A stretch of DNA of 64,000 nt, taken from contig NZ_JAERVJ010000001.1 of NCBI RefSeq assembly GCF_016745395.1, forward strand, positions 62,001-126,000, read 5' to 3'. Positions 25,068-32,841 of the stretch are shown one piece after another. How positions within the stretch are numbered: the stretch's first letter is position 1; each line of letters opens with the position of its first letter. The position numbers and the translations under genes were made by a program. The notes under the pieces were generated by a model. That model saw only the letters and a list, made by a program, of their open reading frames with translations. It was not told the DNA's origin and did no database searches. The stretch comes from Methylocystis sp. Sn-Cys. Lineage in GTDB: Bacteria; Pseudomonadota; Alphaproteobacteria; Rhizobiales; Beijerinckiaceae.

Positions 25068-25618
25068 CCAACGCGACCTTTGGAGAGCAAATGGTGGCGC
25101 AGATCCCTTATCTGCGCGCCTTCGCCATCTCGCTCTCGGGCTCATATAGCGTGGCGGACGACCTCGTCCAGGACACGCTTGTGAAGGCCTGGTCGCATGC
25201 CGACAGTTTCGAGCCGGGCACGAATTTTCGCGCCTGGCTCGTGACGATTTTACGCAACACTTATTTCTCGCAGTACCGCAAGCGCTCGCGCGAAGTGCAG
25301 GATAGCGACAACGTCCTTGCGGAACAGATTCCGGTGAAAGGCGGGCAGGAATCAAATGTGACGATGCAGGACGTGCAGAAGGCGCTGGACAAGCTTGCGC
25401 CGGAGCATCGCGAAATACTGCTCATGATCGGCATCACGGAATTGTCCTACGAAGAAGCCGCGCAGGTCTGCAATATCGCCGTCGGAACGGTGAAGAGCAG
25501 GCTCAATCGCGCGCGCGCCAAGCTTGCGGAGCATCTCGGGCTCAACGGGACACATGAGATCGATTCGGACCCGACCATGACGGGCATCGCCGCGCGAAAA
25601 AACACGAAGGCGCTCTGA
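25064..25618 (+). CDS. ecfG: General stress ECF sigma factor EcfG
   Basis: A 184-residue ECF15-type sigma factor. Region 2 (IPYLRAFAISLSGSYSVADD, DLVQDTLVKAWSHADSF, FRAWLVTILRNTYFSQYRK) and region 4 (LAPEHREILLMIGITELSYE, VGTVKSRLNRARAKLAEHLG) are both complete. It directs RNA polymerase to GGAAC-N16/17-CGTT promoters. Translation is coupled to nepR. Candidate target promoters visible in this window precede nepR, dps, the HWE kinase, a small secreted protein (46737) and a DUF4142 gene (50786). Confidence 0.95.
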   Translation: MTNATFGEQMVAQIPYLRAFAISLSGSYSVADDLVQDTLVKAWSHADSFEPGTNFRAWLVTILRNTYFSQYRKRSREVQDSDNVLAEQIPVKGGQESNVTMQDVQKALDKLAPEHREILLMIGITELSYEEAAQVCNIAVGTVKSRLNRARAKLAEHLGLNGTHEIDSDPTMTGIAARKNTKAL

Positions 25619-25657
25619 AATCGGTTCAAAAAAACTCTCTGGCGCAGGCAGATCCGT

Positions 25658-25683
25658 GGAACTCGGCGAAGACTTCGCCAGTT
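25658..25683 (+). promoter_or_regulatory. Possible EcfG promoter of the HWE kinase
   Basis: GGAAC at 25658-25662, 17 bases, then AGTT ending at 25683. Spacing and first -10 base are slightly off consensus. Confidence 0.45.
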
Positions 25684-25783
25684 TCAGCATCTGCCCGGCA
25701 ACTTTCGTGCAGCCTAGAAAACGCGCGGGCGCAAAACGCTCGGGGGCAAATGCAAATCTGCCCGTTTTGGCGCGGAGTGATTA

Positions 25784-27175
25784 GTGGTCGAACAAGACCT
25801 CGTTCGAATCCTCGGATTCGGCCTTTCAGCCGACATTTCCCTTGGCCCGAGGGGCAATAATACGCTAGCGGCGGAAGTGCGCCCGCTAGCGCAAGCAGAG
25901 CTGATTTCCGCCTATGGGCAAGTCATCATCGTTGCGCTGGCGATTGCTTTCGTCGCAGCGCTCCTCGCGCTTTATCGTCTCGACTCTGCTCGGCGGCGGC
26001 AGGCGGCGGCGACCCACCGGCTTGCGGAATTGGCCCATCGCCTGAAAGCCGGCGAGCTGCCCGCCTGGGCCGCGACCGGCGTCCCCGACATCGACGACAT
26101 CGCGCACACCCTCGATCAATTCGAACAGAGGCTGCGCCGCAAGCGCGCGCTGCTGAGCCGGCTCAACGAAGAGCTGATCAAAGGCGATGCCGCCAACGCG
26201 CCCAACGGCTTCAACAACAGGCTCCGCGCCGTCATCGACGCGCTTCCGGTCGGCGTGCTGATCGCGGAAGCGCCGAGCGGCCGCATCCTCGAAGGCAATT
26301 CGGCGCTCGAGGCCATCCGGCGAGGGCCTGTGATCTATTCGGAAGGACTGGGCCATTATCGGCACTGGGTCGCCGTGCATGAGAGCGGCGAGCCCGTCCA
26401 GGAGAGCGAATATCCCCTCGCCCGCGCCCTCGCCGGGGAAAATCGGCCGACGCTCGAATGCCGGCATCAGCGCGCGGACGGCACATGGGCGTGGATCAAC
26501 ATTGTCGGCGCGCCGATCCGCGACGCAAGCGGCAAGATCATCGCCGCCATCATCGCCATTACCGACATCGACGAGATCAAAAGCGCCGAAGAACACCGGC
26601 GCATCATGAACCTCGAGCTACACCATCGGGTGAACAACTCGTTGGCCATGATCCAGGGCGTCGCCAACATCACCGCCCGCACGGCGACGGATTTCGCCAG
26701 CTTTCGAAACAGCTTTTCCGATCGTATCCAGTGCCTCAGCCGTCTCTCGACCTTGCTGGTCAAAAAATCCTGGGCGGAGACGCCCATGAAAGAGCTGGTG
26801 ATGACGGCGCTCGCCTATGATTCGCTCGCCATCCGCGATCGCATCTCCATCTTCGGCGAAGACGTCGCGCTGCGCTCGGAAGTCGCGCTGGCCCTGGGCA
26901 TGGCGCTGCACGAGCTTCTCTCCAACGCCGAGCAACACGGCGCGCTATCGGGGGAAGAAGGGCATGTGGTCGTCGACTGGCGGATTTCCGACGACGAAGG
27001 CCGACGGCTGCTCATCATTTGGAAGGAGCAAGGCGGGCCATCGGTTGCGAACCCGCAACATTCAGGCGTCGGTCTCTATTTGATGAAGACCGTCCTCGCC
27101 CGGCAGTTCGGCGGCGACATCGACATCGCCTTCGAGCCCGATGGCTTGCGCGCAACGATCACGGCGGAAGTTTAG
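25784..27175 (+). CDS. HWE-family sensor histidine kinase
   Basis: A 463-residue kinase. One membrane helix lies at about residues 45-64 (GQVIIVALAIAFVAALLAL), followed by a HAMP-like helical stretch to 130. A PAS domain spans 145-265 (VIDALPVGVLIAEAPSGRIL to ITDIDEIKSAEEHRR). The HWE dimerisation domain carries the phospho-acceptor in ELHHRVNNSLAMIQG (His281), and the ATPase domain includes LHELLSNAEQHGALS and GVGLYLMKTVLARQFGGDI. The GTG at 25784 follows GGAG. Position after ecfG suggests a PhyK-type kinase for PhyR. It lacks an N-terminal periplasmic sensor domain, so its input may be the PAS domain. Confidence 0.85.
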   Translation: MVEQDLVRILGFGLSADISLGPRGNNTLAAEVRPLAQAELISAYGQVIIVALAIAFVAALLALYRLDSARRRQAAATHRLAELAHRLKAGELPAWAATGVPDIDDIAHTLDQFEQRLRRKRALLSRLNEELIKGDAANAPNGFNNRLRAVIDALPVGVLIAEAPSGRILEGNSALEAIRRGPVIYSEGLGHYRHWVAVHESGEPVQESEYPLARALAGENRPTLECRHQRADGTWAWINIVGAPIRDASGKIIAAIIAITDIDEIKSAEEHRRIMNLELHHRVNNSLAMIQGVANITARTATDFASFRNSFSDRIQCLSRLSTLLVKKSWAETPMKELVMTALAYDSLAIRDRISIFGEDVALRSEVALALGMALHELLSNAEQHGALSGEEGHVVVDWRISDDEGRRLLIIWKEQGGPSVANPQHSGVGLYLMKTVLARQFGGDIDIAFEPDGLRATITAEV

Positions 27176-27298
27176 AGAACGCCCTGCTTCGCTCGATCAT
27201 GGCAAAGCTGACACACACTTTTTGGAGTCTCCCCACTGGGCGAGAGGTTCGAAGCCTCCAATTCCCCGGTTCTGTGAAACGCGCAGGGGAGTTTAAGA

Positions 27299-27499
27299 AT
27301 GCCCGGGCCCAAAAGCTGGCGCAACGCCATATTTGGAATCCTCGTCATTTGGCTCGCCACTTTTGCCTGGGCCAACCGTTTCGTCCCGGCGGATTCGCCG
27401 TATTTTCATAAAAACCGCTATACCGGCGCGCAATGCCACAGGGGCGTCGAGTGCTGGGCGCCGCGATCCGTCACAAGCTGGGCGGCGCAAGCGCGGTGA
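27299..27499 (+). CDS. Small membrane or exported protein
   Basis: A 66-residue protein with one hydrophobic segment (WRNAIFGILVIWLATFAWAN) and a C-terminal part holding two cysteines (GAQCHRGVECWAP). AGGGGAG lies seven bases before the ATG, a good ribosome binding site. It ends four bases before the convergent Nudix gene. No family recognised. Confidence 0.55.
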   Translation: MPGPKSWRNAIFGILVIWLATFAWANRFVPADSPYFHKNRYTGAQCHRGVECWAPRSVTSWAAQAR

Positions 27500-27502
27500 C
27501 GT

Positions 27503-27973
27503 TCATTCTGGCGAAAGCTTCAATTTGGACAAAAGCGCCTCGATGATCGGGCGCTGGCCCTTTGTAATTTTCTCCAGCGCTTCCTGAGGCGTGAACCAGT
27601 CCGCTCTGTCGATCTCGGGAATGTCGATCATGCGCCCCGATTTCGGCGGCCATTCGATCTTGCAGTCATTGCTTTGGACGCAAGAGAGCGCGATGTCTCC
27701 CTCGAGCGCGAAGGCGGCGACCAGCTTGCCGCTGGGCTGCTTGAAGACGCCGAGAGGCGTCAGCTCGCCCGTCAGCGCCACGCCCGTTTCTTCGGCGAAC
27801 TCACGCTTGGCGGCGCTTTCCGGATCTTCCCCGTCGCCAATTTCCCCTTTCGGGATCGACCAGGCCCCGTCGTCCTTTCTCGCCCAGAAAGGCCCGCCGG
27901 GGTGAACCAGGAAGACGTCGACCCCATGGGCGCTACGCCGGTAAAGGAGGACGCCTGCGCTGCGTTTTGGCAT
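27503..27973 (-). CDS. Nudix hydrolase
   Basis: A 156-residue Nudix-fold hydrolase that cleaves nucleoside-diphosphate-linked substrates. The full Nudix box reads GEIGDGEDPESAAKREFAEE followed by TGV, with the required Gly, Glu and REFAEE residues. N-terminal GVLLYRRSAHGVDVFLVHPG and WSIPKGE fit the subfamily often annotated as DATP/Ap4A-type pyrophosphohydrolases. Substrate is not predictable from sequence. Transcribed alone. Confidence 0.85.
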   Translation of the reverse strand: MPKRSAGVLLYRRSAHGVDVFLVHPGGPFWARKDDGAWSIPKGEIGDGEDPESAAKREFAEETGVALTGELTPLGVFKQPSGKLVAAFALEGDIALSCVQSNDCKIEWPPKSGRMIDIPEIDRADWFTPQEALEKITKGQRPIIEALLSKLKLSPE

Positions 27974-28082
27974 GGCTCACTCTCCCACGCGCCCTGAACC
28001 CCGATAACGGCGTCAGACTTCGGCCGCATTCGTCGACAAACAGTCTCACCGCCCAGAATAACAAGCGGAGAGACGAAAGCGC

Positions 28083-28655
28083 ATGAGGAAATGGTCCAGC
28101 TTGCCCTTCAAAGCGCTTGTCGCCCTCGCCATGACGGCGCCGGGGATAGCCCTTGCAAGTCCCCTCGATCGCGGGCCGGTCGCGGATTTTCTGACCATCT
28201 TCCGTCAGCAGTCGATCCCCAAGCAGCTCGTGCAGTGGCGCCACCCGGAATATAAGGCGGGAACCGTCGTCATTTCGACCAAGGAACGGCGGCTTTACTA
28301 TGTGCTCGGCGGCGGCCAGGCGATCGAATATGGCGTCGGCGTCGGTCGCGAGGGCTTCACCTGGTCGGGCGTGAAAACGGTCTCCCGCAAGCGCGAATGG
28401 CCCGACTGGCGCCCGCCCGCGCCCATGCTGAAACGCCGCCCCGACCTGCCGCGCTATATGGCGGGCGGTATGGAGAATCCGCTCGGCGCCCGCGCGCTCT
28501 ATCTCGGCTCCAGCGACTATCGCATCCATGGCTCGAACGAGCCGGATACGATCGGCGCGGCCGTGTCCTCCGGCTGCATCCGCATGACCAATAACGATGT
28601 GATCGACCTCTATTCGCGCGTGAAGGTCGGCACGAAGGTCGTGGTTCTCCGCTAG
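28083..28655 (+). CDS. L,D-transpeptidase (YkuD family)
   Basis: A 190-residue exported enzyme that makes 3-3 cross-links in peptidoglycan or attaches proteins to it. The signal peptide is near MRKWSSLPFKALVALAMTAP to IALAS. The YkuD domain spans about residues 55-190, with GVGVGREGFTWSG, DYRIHGSNEPDTIG (His) and SSGCIRMTNNDVIDLY, carrying the catalytic Cys in SSGCIRM. Convergent with the protease gene, the stops being one base apart. Confidence 0.9.
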   Translation: MRKWSSLPFKALVALAMTAPGIALASPLDRGPVADFLTIFRQQSIPKQLVQWRHPEYKAGTVVISTKERRLYYVLGGGQAIEYGVGVGREGFTWSGVKTVSRKREWPDWRPPAPMLKRRPDLPRYMAGGMENPLGARALYLGSSDYRIHGSNEPDTIGAAVSSGCIRMTNNDVIDLYSRVKVGTKVVVLR

Positions 28656-28656
28656 A

Positions 28657-29697
28657 TTATTGCCTCGCGGCCTTCTGGCTCGCCTCGATCCGCAGCCGCG
28701 CCTGCATCGCCTCCCCGGCGCGATGGAAGCGGACGTCGATCTCGCTTCCCGCCGGGCTCGCGCCGAGAAAGGCGCGTAGCTGCGCCGGCGTCGTGATCGC
28801 CCTTCCGTCGACGGCGGTGATGACGTCGCCTTTGCGAAGCCCTGCGAGCGCGGCGGATGACGCCGGCTCCACCGTGACGATCTCGGCGCCTGCGCCATTC
28901 CCCGAAGGCGAGCGGATCGAAATGCCGATATGGCCGCGACGCACCTCCCCGCTTTCGACAAGCTGCGCCATGATGCGGCGCGCCATGTCGATGGGGATGG
29001 CGAAGCCGATGCCATGACTGGCGCCGGATTTCGACAGAATGGCGGTGTTGAGGCCGACGAGGCGCCCGTCGAGCGTCACCAGCGCGCCGCCGGAATTGCC
29101 CGGATTGATCGAGGCGTCGGTCTGGATGAAATCCTCATAGCCTTCGATCCCAAGTCCCGCGCGGCCGATCGCCGACACGATCCCCGAGGTCACGGTCTGT
29201 CCGAGGCCGAAGGGGTTGCCGACGGCGAGAACGAAGTCGCCGACCTCCAGCGTTCGGCTGTCGCCCATCGGAACGGCGGCAAGATTATCCGCCTTGATTT
29301 TCAGCACGGCGATATCCGTGGCTTTGTCGCGGCCCACGAGTTGGGCGCGAAAACGGCGGCCGTCCTTCGTTGTCGCTTCGATGACGGAGGCGCCGCGGAC
29401 GACATGCTCATTGGTGAGAATGAGCCCGGCCTCGGCGTCGACGATGACGCCCGAACCCGCGGATGTGGTTTCGCGCTTCAAATGGGTGTTCGGGATCTCG
29501 AAAAACTCTTGAAGCACCGGGTCGACGACCGTCGGCACCTCGACCGATTCGATCCGCTTCGTGGCGATGTTGACGACGCCCGGCGTCACCGCGCGAACGA
29601 CGGAGGCGACGGAAGCCTTTGGCCCGGGGGGCAAAGCGCCAGCGACAAGCGGCGTCGGGCAGGCGAGAAGACACAAGAGAGCGAAACGTCGAATCAT
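28657..29697 (-). CDS. DegP/HtrA-like serine protease with one PDZ domain
   Basis: A 346-residue periplasmic protease. The signal peptide is MIRRFALLCLLACPTPLVAG. The trypsin-like domain has the catalytic triad: His in LTNEHVVRG, Asp in KATDIAVLK and Ser in INPGNSGGALV. A single PDZ domain occupies about 250-340 (GHIGISIRSP, AALAGLRKGDVITAVDGRAI). The usual DegP has two PDZ domains, so this is DegS-like in layout but soluble after signal cleavage. ATG 29697 has GAGGG upstream and removes a shadow extension. Role: quality control of envelope proteins. Confidence 0.9.
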   Translation of the reverse strand: MIRRFALLCLLACPTPLVAGALPPGPKASVASVVRAVTPGVVNIATKRIESVEVPTVVDPVLQEFFEIPNTHLKRETTSAGSGVIVDAEAGLILTNEHVVRGASVIEATTKDGRRFRAQLVGRDKATDIAVLKIKADNLAAVPMGDSRTLEVGDFVLAVGNPFGLGQTVTSGIVSAIGRAGLGIEGYEDFIQTDASINPGNSGGALVTLDGRLVGLNTAILSKSGASHGIGFAIPIDMARRIMAQLVESGEVRRGHIGISIRSPSGNGAGAEIVTVEPASSAALAGLRKGDVITAVDGRAITTPAQLRAFLGASPAGSEIDVRFHRAGEAMQARLRIEASQKAARQ

Positions 29698-29967
29698 GGC
29701 CCTCAAACTCTTGAATGCACTCGGCGGAAAGATGGCGCGGGCCAAAGAATCCAGGCGGCGCCTGTGCTTATGGTAAATACGCGGCTTCTGCGCTCCCGGG
29801 CTCTTGGGAAGCGCTCTTCCTTAGTCACTTCAATCAGGGAAATCAGCACTCGCCCGCACACGCTGCTAATAGTTTGTTTTTACGCCTGTTTCTGGCGCAA
29901 GAGTTGCTTTCGTTAACCTGTCGCTCCTAATTTTTTAAGAGTGTCTTCCGTTGGAAAGGAGACGGGA

Positions 29968-30237
29968 ATGGCGTCCAGGGACTTCCGCTTGCAGATGCAG
30001 GGCTACGGTCTGACGACGGCGAATATTTTCTATGGCCTGCCGGACCATCCGAAGATCATCCAGAGCTACATTTGGCAGGAATATGATCTGCACCCGCATT
30101 TTCCCGAGCTGAGGAAATTCCTGGATTTTTGGGCGAGGAGCCTCGACGGGCCGCTCCATGGCGTGACGGTGGCGCATGCCCAGCTCATCACGCCAGCGGA
30201 GATGCGGCTGGTCGACGGCGAGTTTCATGTGCACTGA
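29968..30237 (+). CDS. Usg family protein
   Basis: An 89-residue protein of the Usg family, widespread in alphaproteobacteria and historically annotated near trpF. The characteristic core reads YGLTTANIFYGLPDHPKIIQ, then SYIWQEYDLHPHFPELRKFL, DFWARSLDGPLH and AHAQLITPAEMR. AAGGAG lies eight bases before the ATG. The biochemical role is not established. The 220 bases after it hold no gene before the next start. Confidence 0.85.
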   Translation: MASRDFRLQMQGYGLTTANIFYGLPDHPKIIQSYIWQEYDLHPHFPELRKFLDFWARSLDGPLHGVTVAHAQLITPAEMRLVDGEFHVH

Positions 30238-30459
30238 CGTCGCAGCCGCTCGTCCTTGCCAATGAATTAAACGTCTCTCCTGGGGCTCTGTCCTGAAACA
30301 GGAAGCAACGGACAGATGAGGGACAAACACAGTCCGAATCGGCAGCGCGCGAAAGCCGCAGCCGATTCGCTAATATATGCTTTCTGCCGAGGCGGCTGGC
30401 GAAAATAGCGGCTTTGATGCAAGAATGCCGCGCCATTCTTGGCGCAGGGAAGAAACGAC

Positions 30460-30720
30460 ATGAAAAAGGAAACCATCAACGGCGCGACGCTCGCTGTCGC
30501 GGCGGTCGCAATCGCGCTCGCCGGAACCGCCCCGGCCGCGAAGGCCGAGACGACGACTGCGAGAGTTCACTGCCTGGGCGCCAATAGCTGCAAGGGCAAG
30601 AGCGATTGCCATTCGCCCAAAAACGCCTGCAAGGGCATGAACTCCTGCAAGGGCAAGGGCTGGGTCTATATGGAATCGGCCCAGGCCTGCGAAGCGGCCG
30701 GCGGCAAGACGCTCGACTGA
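30460..30720 (+). CDS. Bufferin-like periplasmic metallophore (BufA2-type)
   Basis: An 86-residue protein. The signal peptide ends APAAKA, and the mature peptide of about 57 residues carries six Cys: C38, C44, C50, C57, C63 and C77. The repeated NSCKGKSDC, NACKGMNSCKGKG pattern matches bufferin precursors, whose cysteines are modified to bind copper. The family normally sits with a DUF692 (BufB) and a DUF2063 (BufC) gene; neither is adjacent here. AGGGAAG precedes the ATG. It is convergent with the Ehr cluster across a strong hairpin. Whether it is modified by enzymes encoded elsewhere cannot be told. Confidence 0.75.
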   Translation: MKKETINGATLAVAAVAIALAGTAPAAKAETTTARVHCLGANSCKGKSDCHSPKNACKGMNSCKGKGWVYMESAQACEAAGGKTLD

Positions 30721-30743
30721 GCCTCTTGACGAAGAAGTCGCCA

Positions 30744-30766
30744 GGGCCGGGCACAGCGCCCGGCCC
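30744..30766. terminator. Hairpin between convergent genes
   Basis: A perfect 9-bp GC stem (GGGCCGGGC with GCCCGGCCC) with a five-base loop lies between the bufferin-like gene and the last gene of the Ehr cluster. There is no T-run, so termination efficiency is uncertain. Confidence 0.5.
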
Positions 30767-30773
30767 GGCGCTT

Positions 30774-31289
30774 TCAGCCTGCCTTGTCGACCAAGGCGAT
30801 CAAGCCTTTGAGCAGCGCCACGGGGTCGGGAGGGCAGCCGCGAATATGGAGATCGACCGGGACGACCTGCGAGACGGCGCCCACGCAGGCGTAGCTTCCG
30901 GCAAAAACGCCGCCGTCGAAAGCGCAATCGCCCACTGCGACGACCCATTTGGGATCGGGCGTCGCATTATAAGTGCGCTCCAGCGCCTCTTTCATATTCT
31001 TGGTCACGGGCCCGGTGACGAGCAGCACGTCGGCGTGCCGGGGCGACGCCACGAATCGCAGACCGAAGCGCTCGAGATCGTAAAAGGCGTTGCTCAGCGC
31101 ATGAATCTCGAGTTCGCAGCCGTTGCAGGAGCCCGCGTCGACCTCGCGGATCGCGAGACTGCGGCCGAGCTTCTCGCGGGCGGCTCTTTCCATCGCCTGT
31201 CCGAGCTCGGCGAGCATCGCGTCTTCGGGCCGGGGCGGCGGCTCGGTCAGCGCGCCGCGCAAAAGCCCTTGGAAGAGAAATTTCTGCAT
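30774..31289 (-). CDS. hyfI: Ehr/hydrogenase-4-type small subunit (NuoB-like)
   Basis: A 171-residue NuoB/HyfI homologue. All four ligands for the N2-type [4Fe-4S] cluster are visible: C55 and C58 (GSCNGCELE), C122 (VGDCAFDGG) and C152 (IRGCPPDP). In complex I and group 4 hydrogenases this cluster hands electrons to the active site of the large subunit. That partner here (31303-32829) has no NiFe ligands. The gene is last in the cluster, 13 bases after hyfG. ATG at 31289 is chosen because the longer frame overlaps hyfG. Confidence 0.85.
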   Translation of the reverse strand: MQKFLFQGLLRGALTEPPPRPEDAMLAELGQAMERAAREKLGRSLAIREVDAGSCNGCELEIHALSNAFYDLERFGLRFVASPRHADVLLVTGPVTKNMKEALERTYNATPDPKWVVAVGDCAFDGGVFAGSYACVGAVSQVVPVDLHIRGCPPDPVALLKGLIALVDKAG

Positions 31290-31302
31290 GGTTGCGAGCC
31301 GC

Positions 31303-32829
31303 TTACAGGTCGTGCCCCGAATAGGAGCAGTTGAAGGATTTGTTGCAGAGCGGGAAATCCGCGACGATATTCCCCTTGATCGCGGCTTCGAGCAGCGGCC
31401 ATTGGAACCAGGACGGGTCGCGCAGATGCGCCCGCTCGATCCGGCCGTCGGCCGCAAGGCGCAGCCAGACGAAAATATCGCCGCGGAACCCTTCCACGAG
31501 CGCCGCGCCCTCGGCCCCGCCCGGCGCGGCGCCGAGATCGGCTTGGATGGGGCCATGGGGGAGGCGATCGAGGATTTGCTCGATGATCTCGACCGACGCT
31601 CTCACCTCGTCGAAGCGCACCCAGACGCGCGCATCGACGTCGCCGCCGGTCGACTCGCCGAGCTCGAAGGAGAGCGCGTCATAGGGCGCGTAGCCGATGG
31701 TGGCGCGGGCGTCGAAGCGGCGGCCAGAGGCGCGGCCGACGAAGCCCCCGCAGGCATATTGGCTGGCGAGCTCGGCGCTCAGCACGCCGGTTCCCACGGT
31801 GCGGTCCTGCAGCGAGGTCGTGTCGCCATAGAGCGCGACGAGACGCGGCGTCATCACCGCGATCCGTTCCAGCAGGGAGCGCAGCGTCGTCACGCCCTCT
31901 TCCGACAGATCCACGGCGACGCCGCCGGGCGTGATGCGGTCCATCATCAGCCGATGGCCGAAACAGGCGGCGGCCGCCCGCAGCAGCTTTTCGCGAACCA
32001 GCCCGCATTGCGCGAGCATCAGCGCAAAGGCGGCGTCGTTGCAGATCGCGCCGATGTCGCCGAAGTGATTGGCGAGGCGCTCGATTTCCGCCATCAAAGC
32101 GCGCAGCCACACGGCGCGCGGCGGCGGCTCGACGCCATAAGCAGCCTCGACGGCGCGCGCGAAGGCAAAACTATAGGCCACGGTGCTGTCGCCTGAGACG
32201 CGCGCGGCGAGCTTCGCCGCCTTGTCGAGCGGGGCGCCGGCCATGAGGCTGTCGACGCCCTTGTGCACGAAGCCGAGCCGCTCCTCGAGCCGGACCACCA
32301 CCTCGCCATTGCAGGAGAAGCGGAAATGACCCGGCTCGATGATGCCCGCATGCACCGGGCCGACAGGAATCTGATGCAGCGGCGCGCCTTCGGCCGGCGA
32401 GAATTGATAAGCGTCGCTCGCCGTCTCGATCTGCGCCGCCTCCCCGTCGGGATGACGAAGGCCCCAGCGGCCGTGATCGAGCCAGCGGCGCGTGTCGGGC
32501 GATCCTTCGGGCGTGAGCCCGTAAAGATCGGCGATCGTGCGTTCCTGCCTCAGCGCCGGCGGGTGCCGCACGCCGACCGAGGGAAAGTGGCCTTGCGGGC
32601 AATCGAGCGAGACGAGGCGAATCTTTGGCGTCGCCCTGCCGACGATCGCCATGAACACATGAGCGCCGTCGCTCCATAGGCTGAGAAGATCGGCCTTGCG
32701 GCCGGCGATCTCTTCGATTGCCGCGCGCCAACCGGCGTCGTCGACCGTCTCGCGCGCCCAGGGGCGGCAGGACGCAGCGGGCGCAGGAGCCGTGCTGTTC
32801 GGGTCCTCAGGGGTGAAGAGCATTTGCAT
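31303..32829 (-). CDS. hyfG: Large subunit of Ehr complex, NuoC/NuoD-like fusion lacking NiFe ligands
   Basis: A 508-residue fusion of a NuoC-like part (residues 1-150) and a NuoD-like part. HyfG-type conserved segments are seen: HQIPVGPVHAGIIEPGHFRF, LEERLGFVHKGVDSLMAG, EIERLANHFGDIGAI and GHRLMMDRITPGGVAVDL. True NiFe hydrogenases carry R-x-C-G-x-C at the next position. Here it reads AARVSGDSTVAYS (209-220), with no Cys. The C-terminal CxxC is also absent; the chain ends PLCNKSFNCSYSGHDL. So H2 chemistry at a NiFe site is excluded. This matches energy-converting hydrogenase-related (Ehr) complexes. The substrate is unknown. Confidence 0.85.
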   Translation of the reverse strand: MQMLFTPEDPNSTAPAPAASCRPWARETVDDAGWRAAIEEIAGRKADLLSLWSDGAHVFMAIVGRATPKIRLVSLDCPQGHFPSVGVRHPPALRQERTIADLYGLTPEGSPDTRRWLDHGRWGLRHPDGEAAQIETASDAYQFSPAEGAPLHQIPVGPVHAGIIEPGHFRFSCNGEVVVRLEERLGFVHKGVDSLMAGAPLDKAAKLAARVSGDSTVAYSFAFARAVEAAYGVEPPPRAVWLRALMAEIERLANHFGDIGAICNDAAFALMLAQCGLVREKLLRAAAACFGHRLMMDRITPGGVAVDLSEEGVTTLRSLLERIAVMTPRLVALYGDTTSLQDRTVGTGVLSAELASQYACGGFVGRASGRRFDARATIGYAPYDALSFELGESTGGDVDARVWVRFDEVRASVEIIEQILDRLPHGPIQADLGAAPGGAEGAALVEGFRGDIFVWLRLAADGRIERAHLRDPSWFQWPLLEAAIKGNIVADFPLCNKSFNCSYSGHDL

Positions 32830-32841
32830 GTCCCTTTGCGC

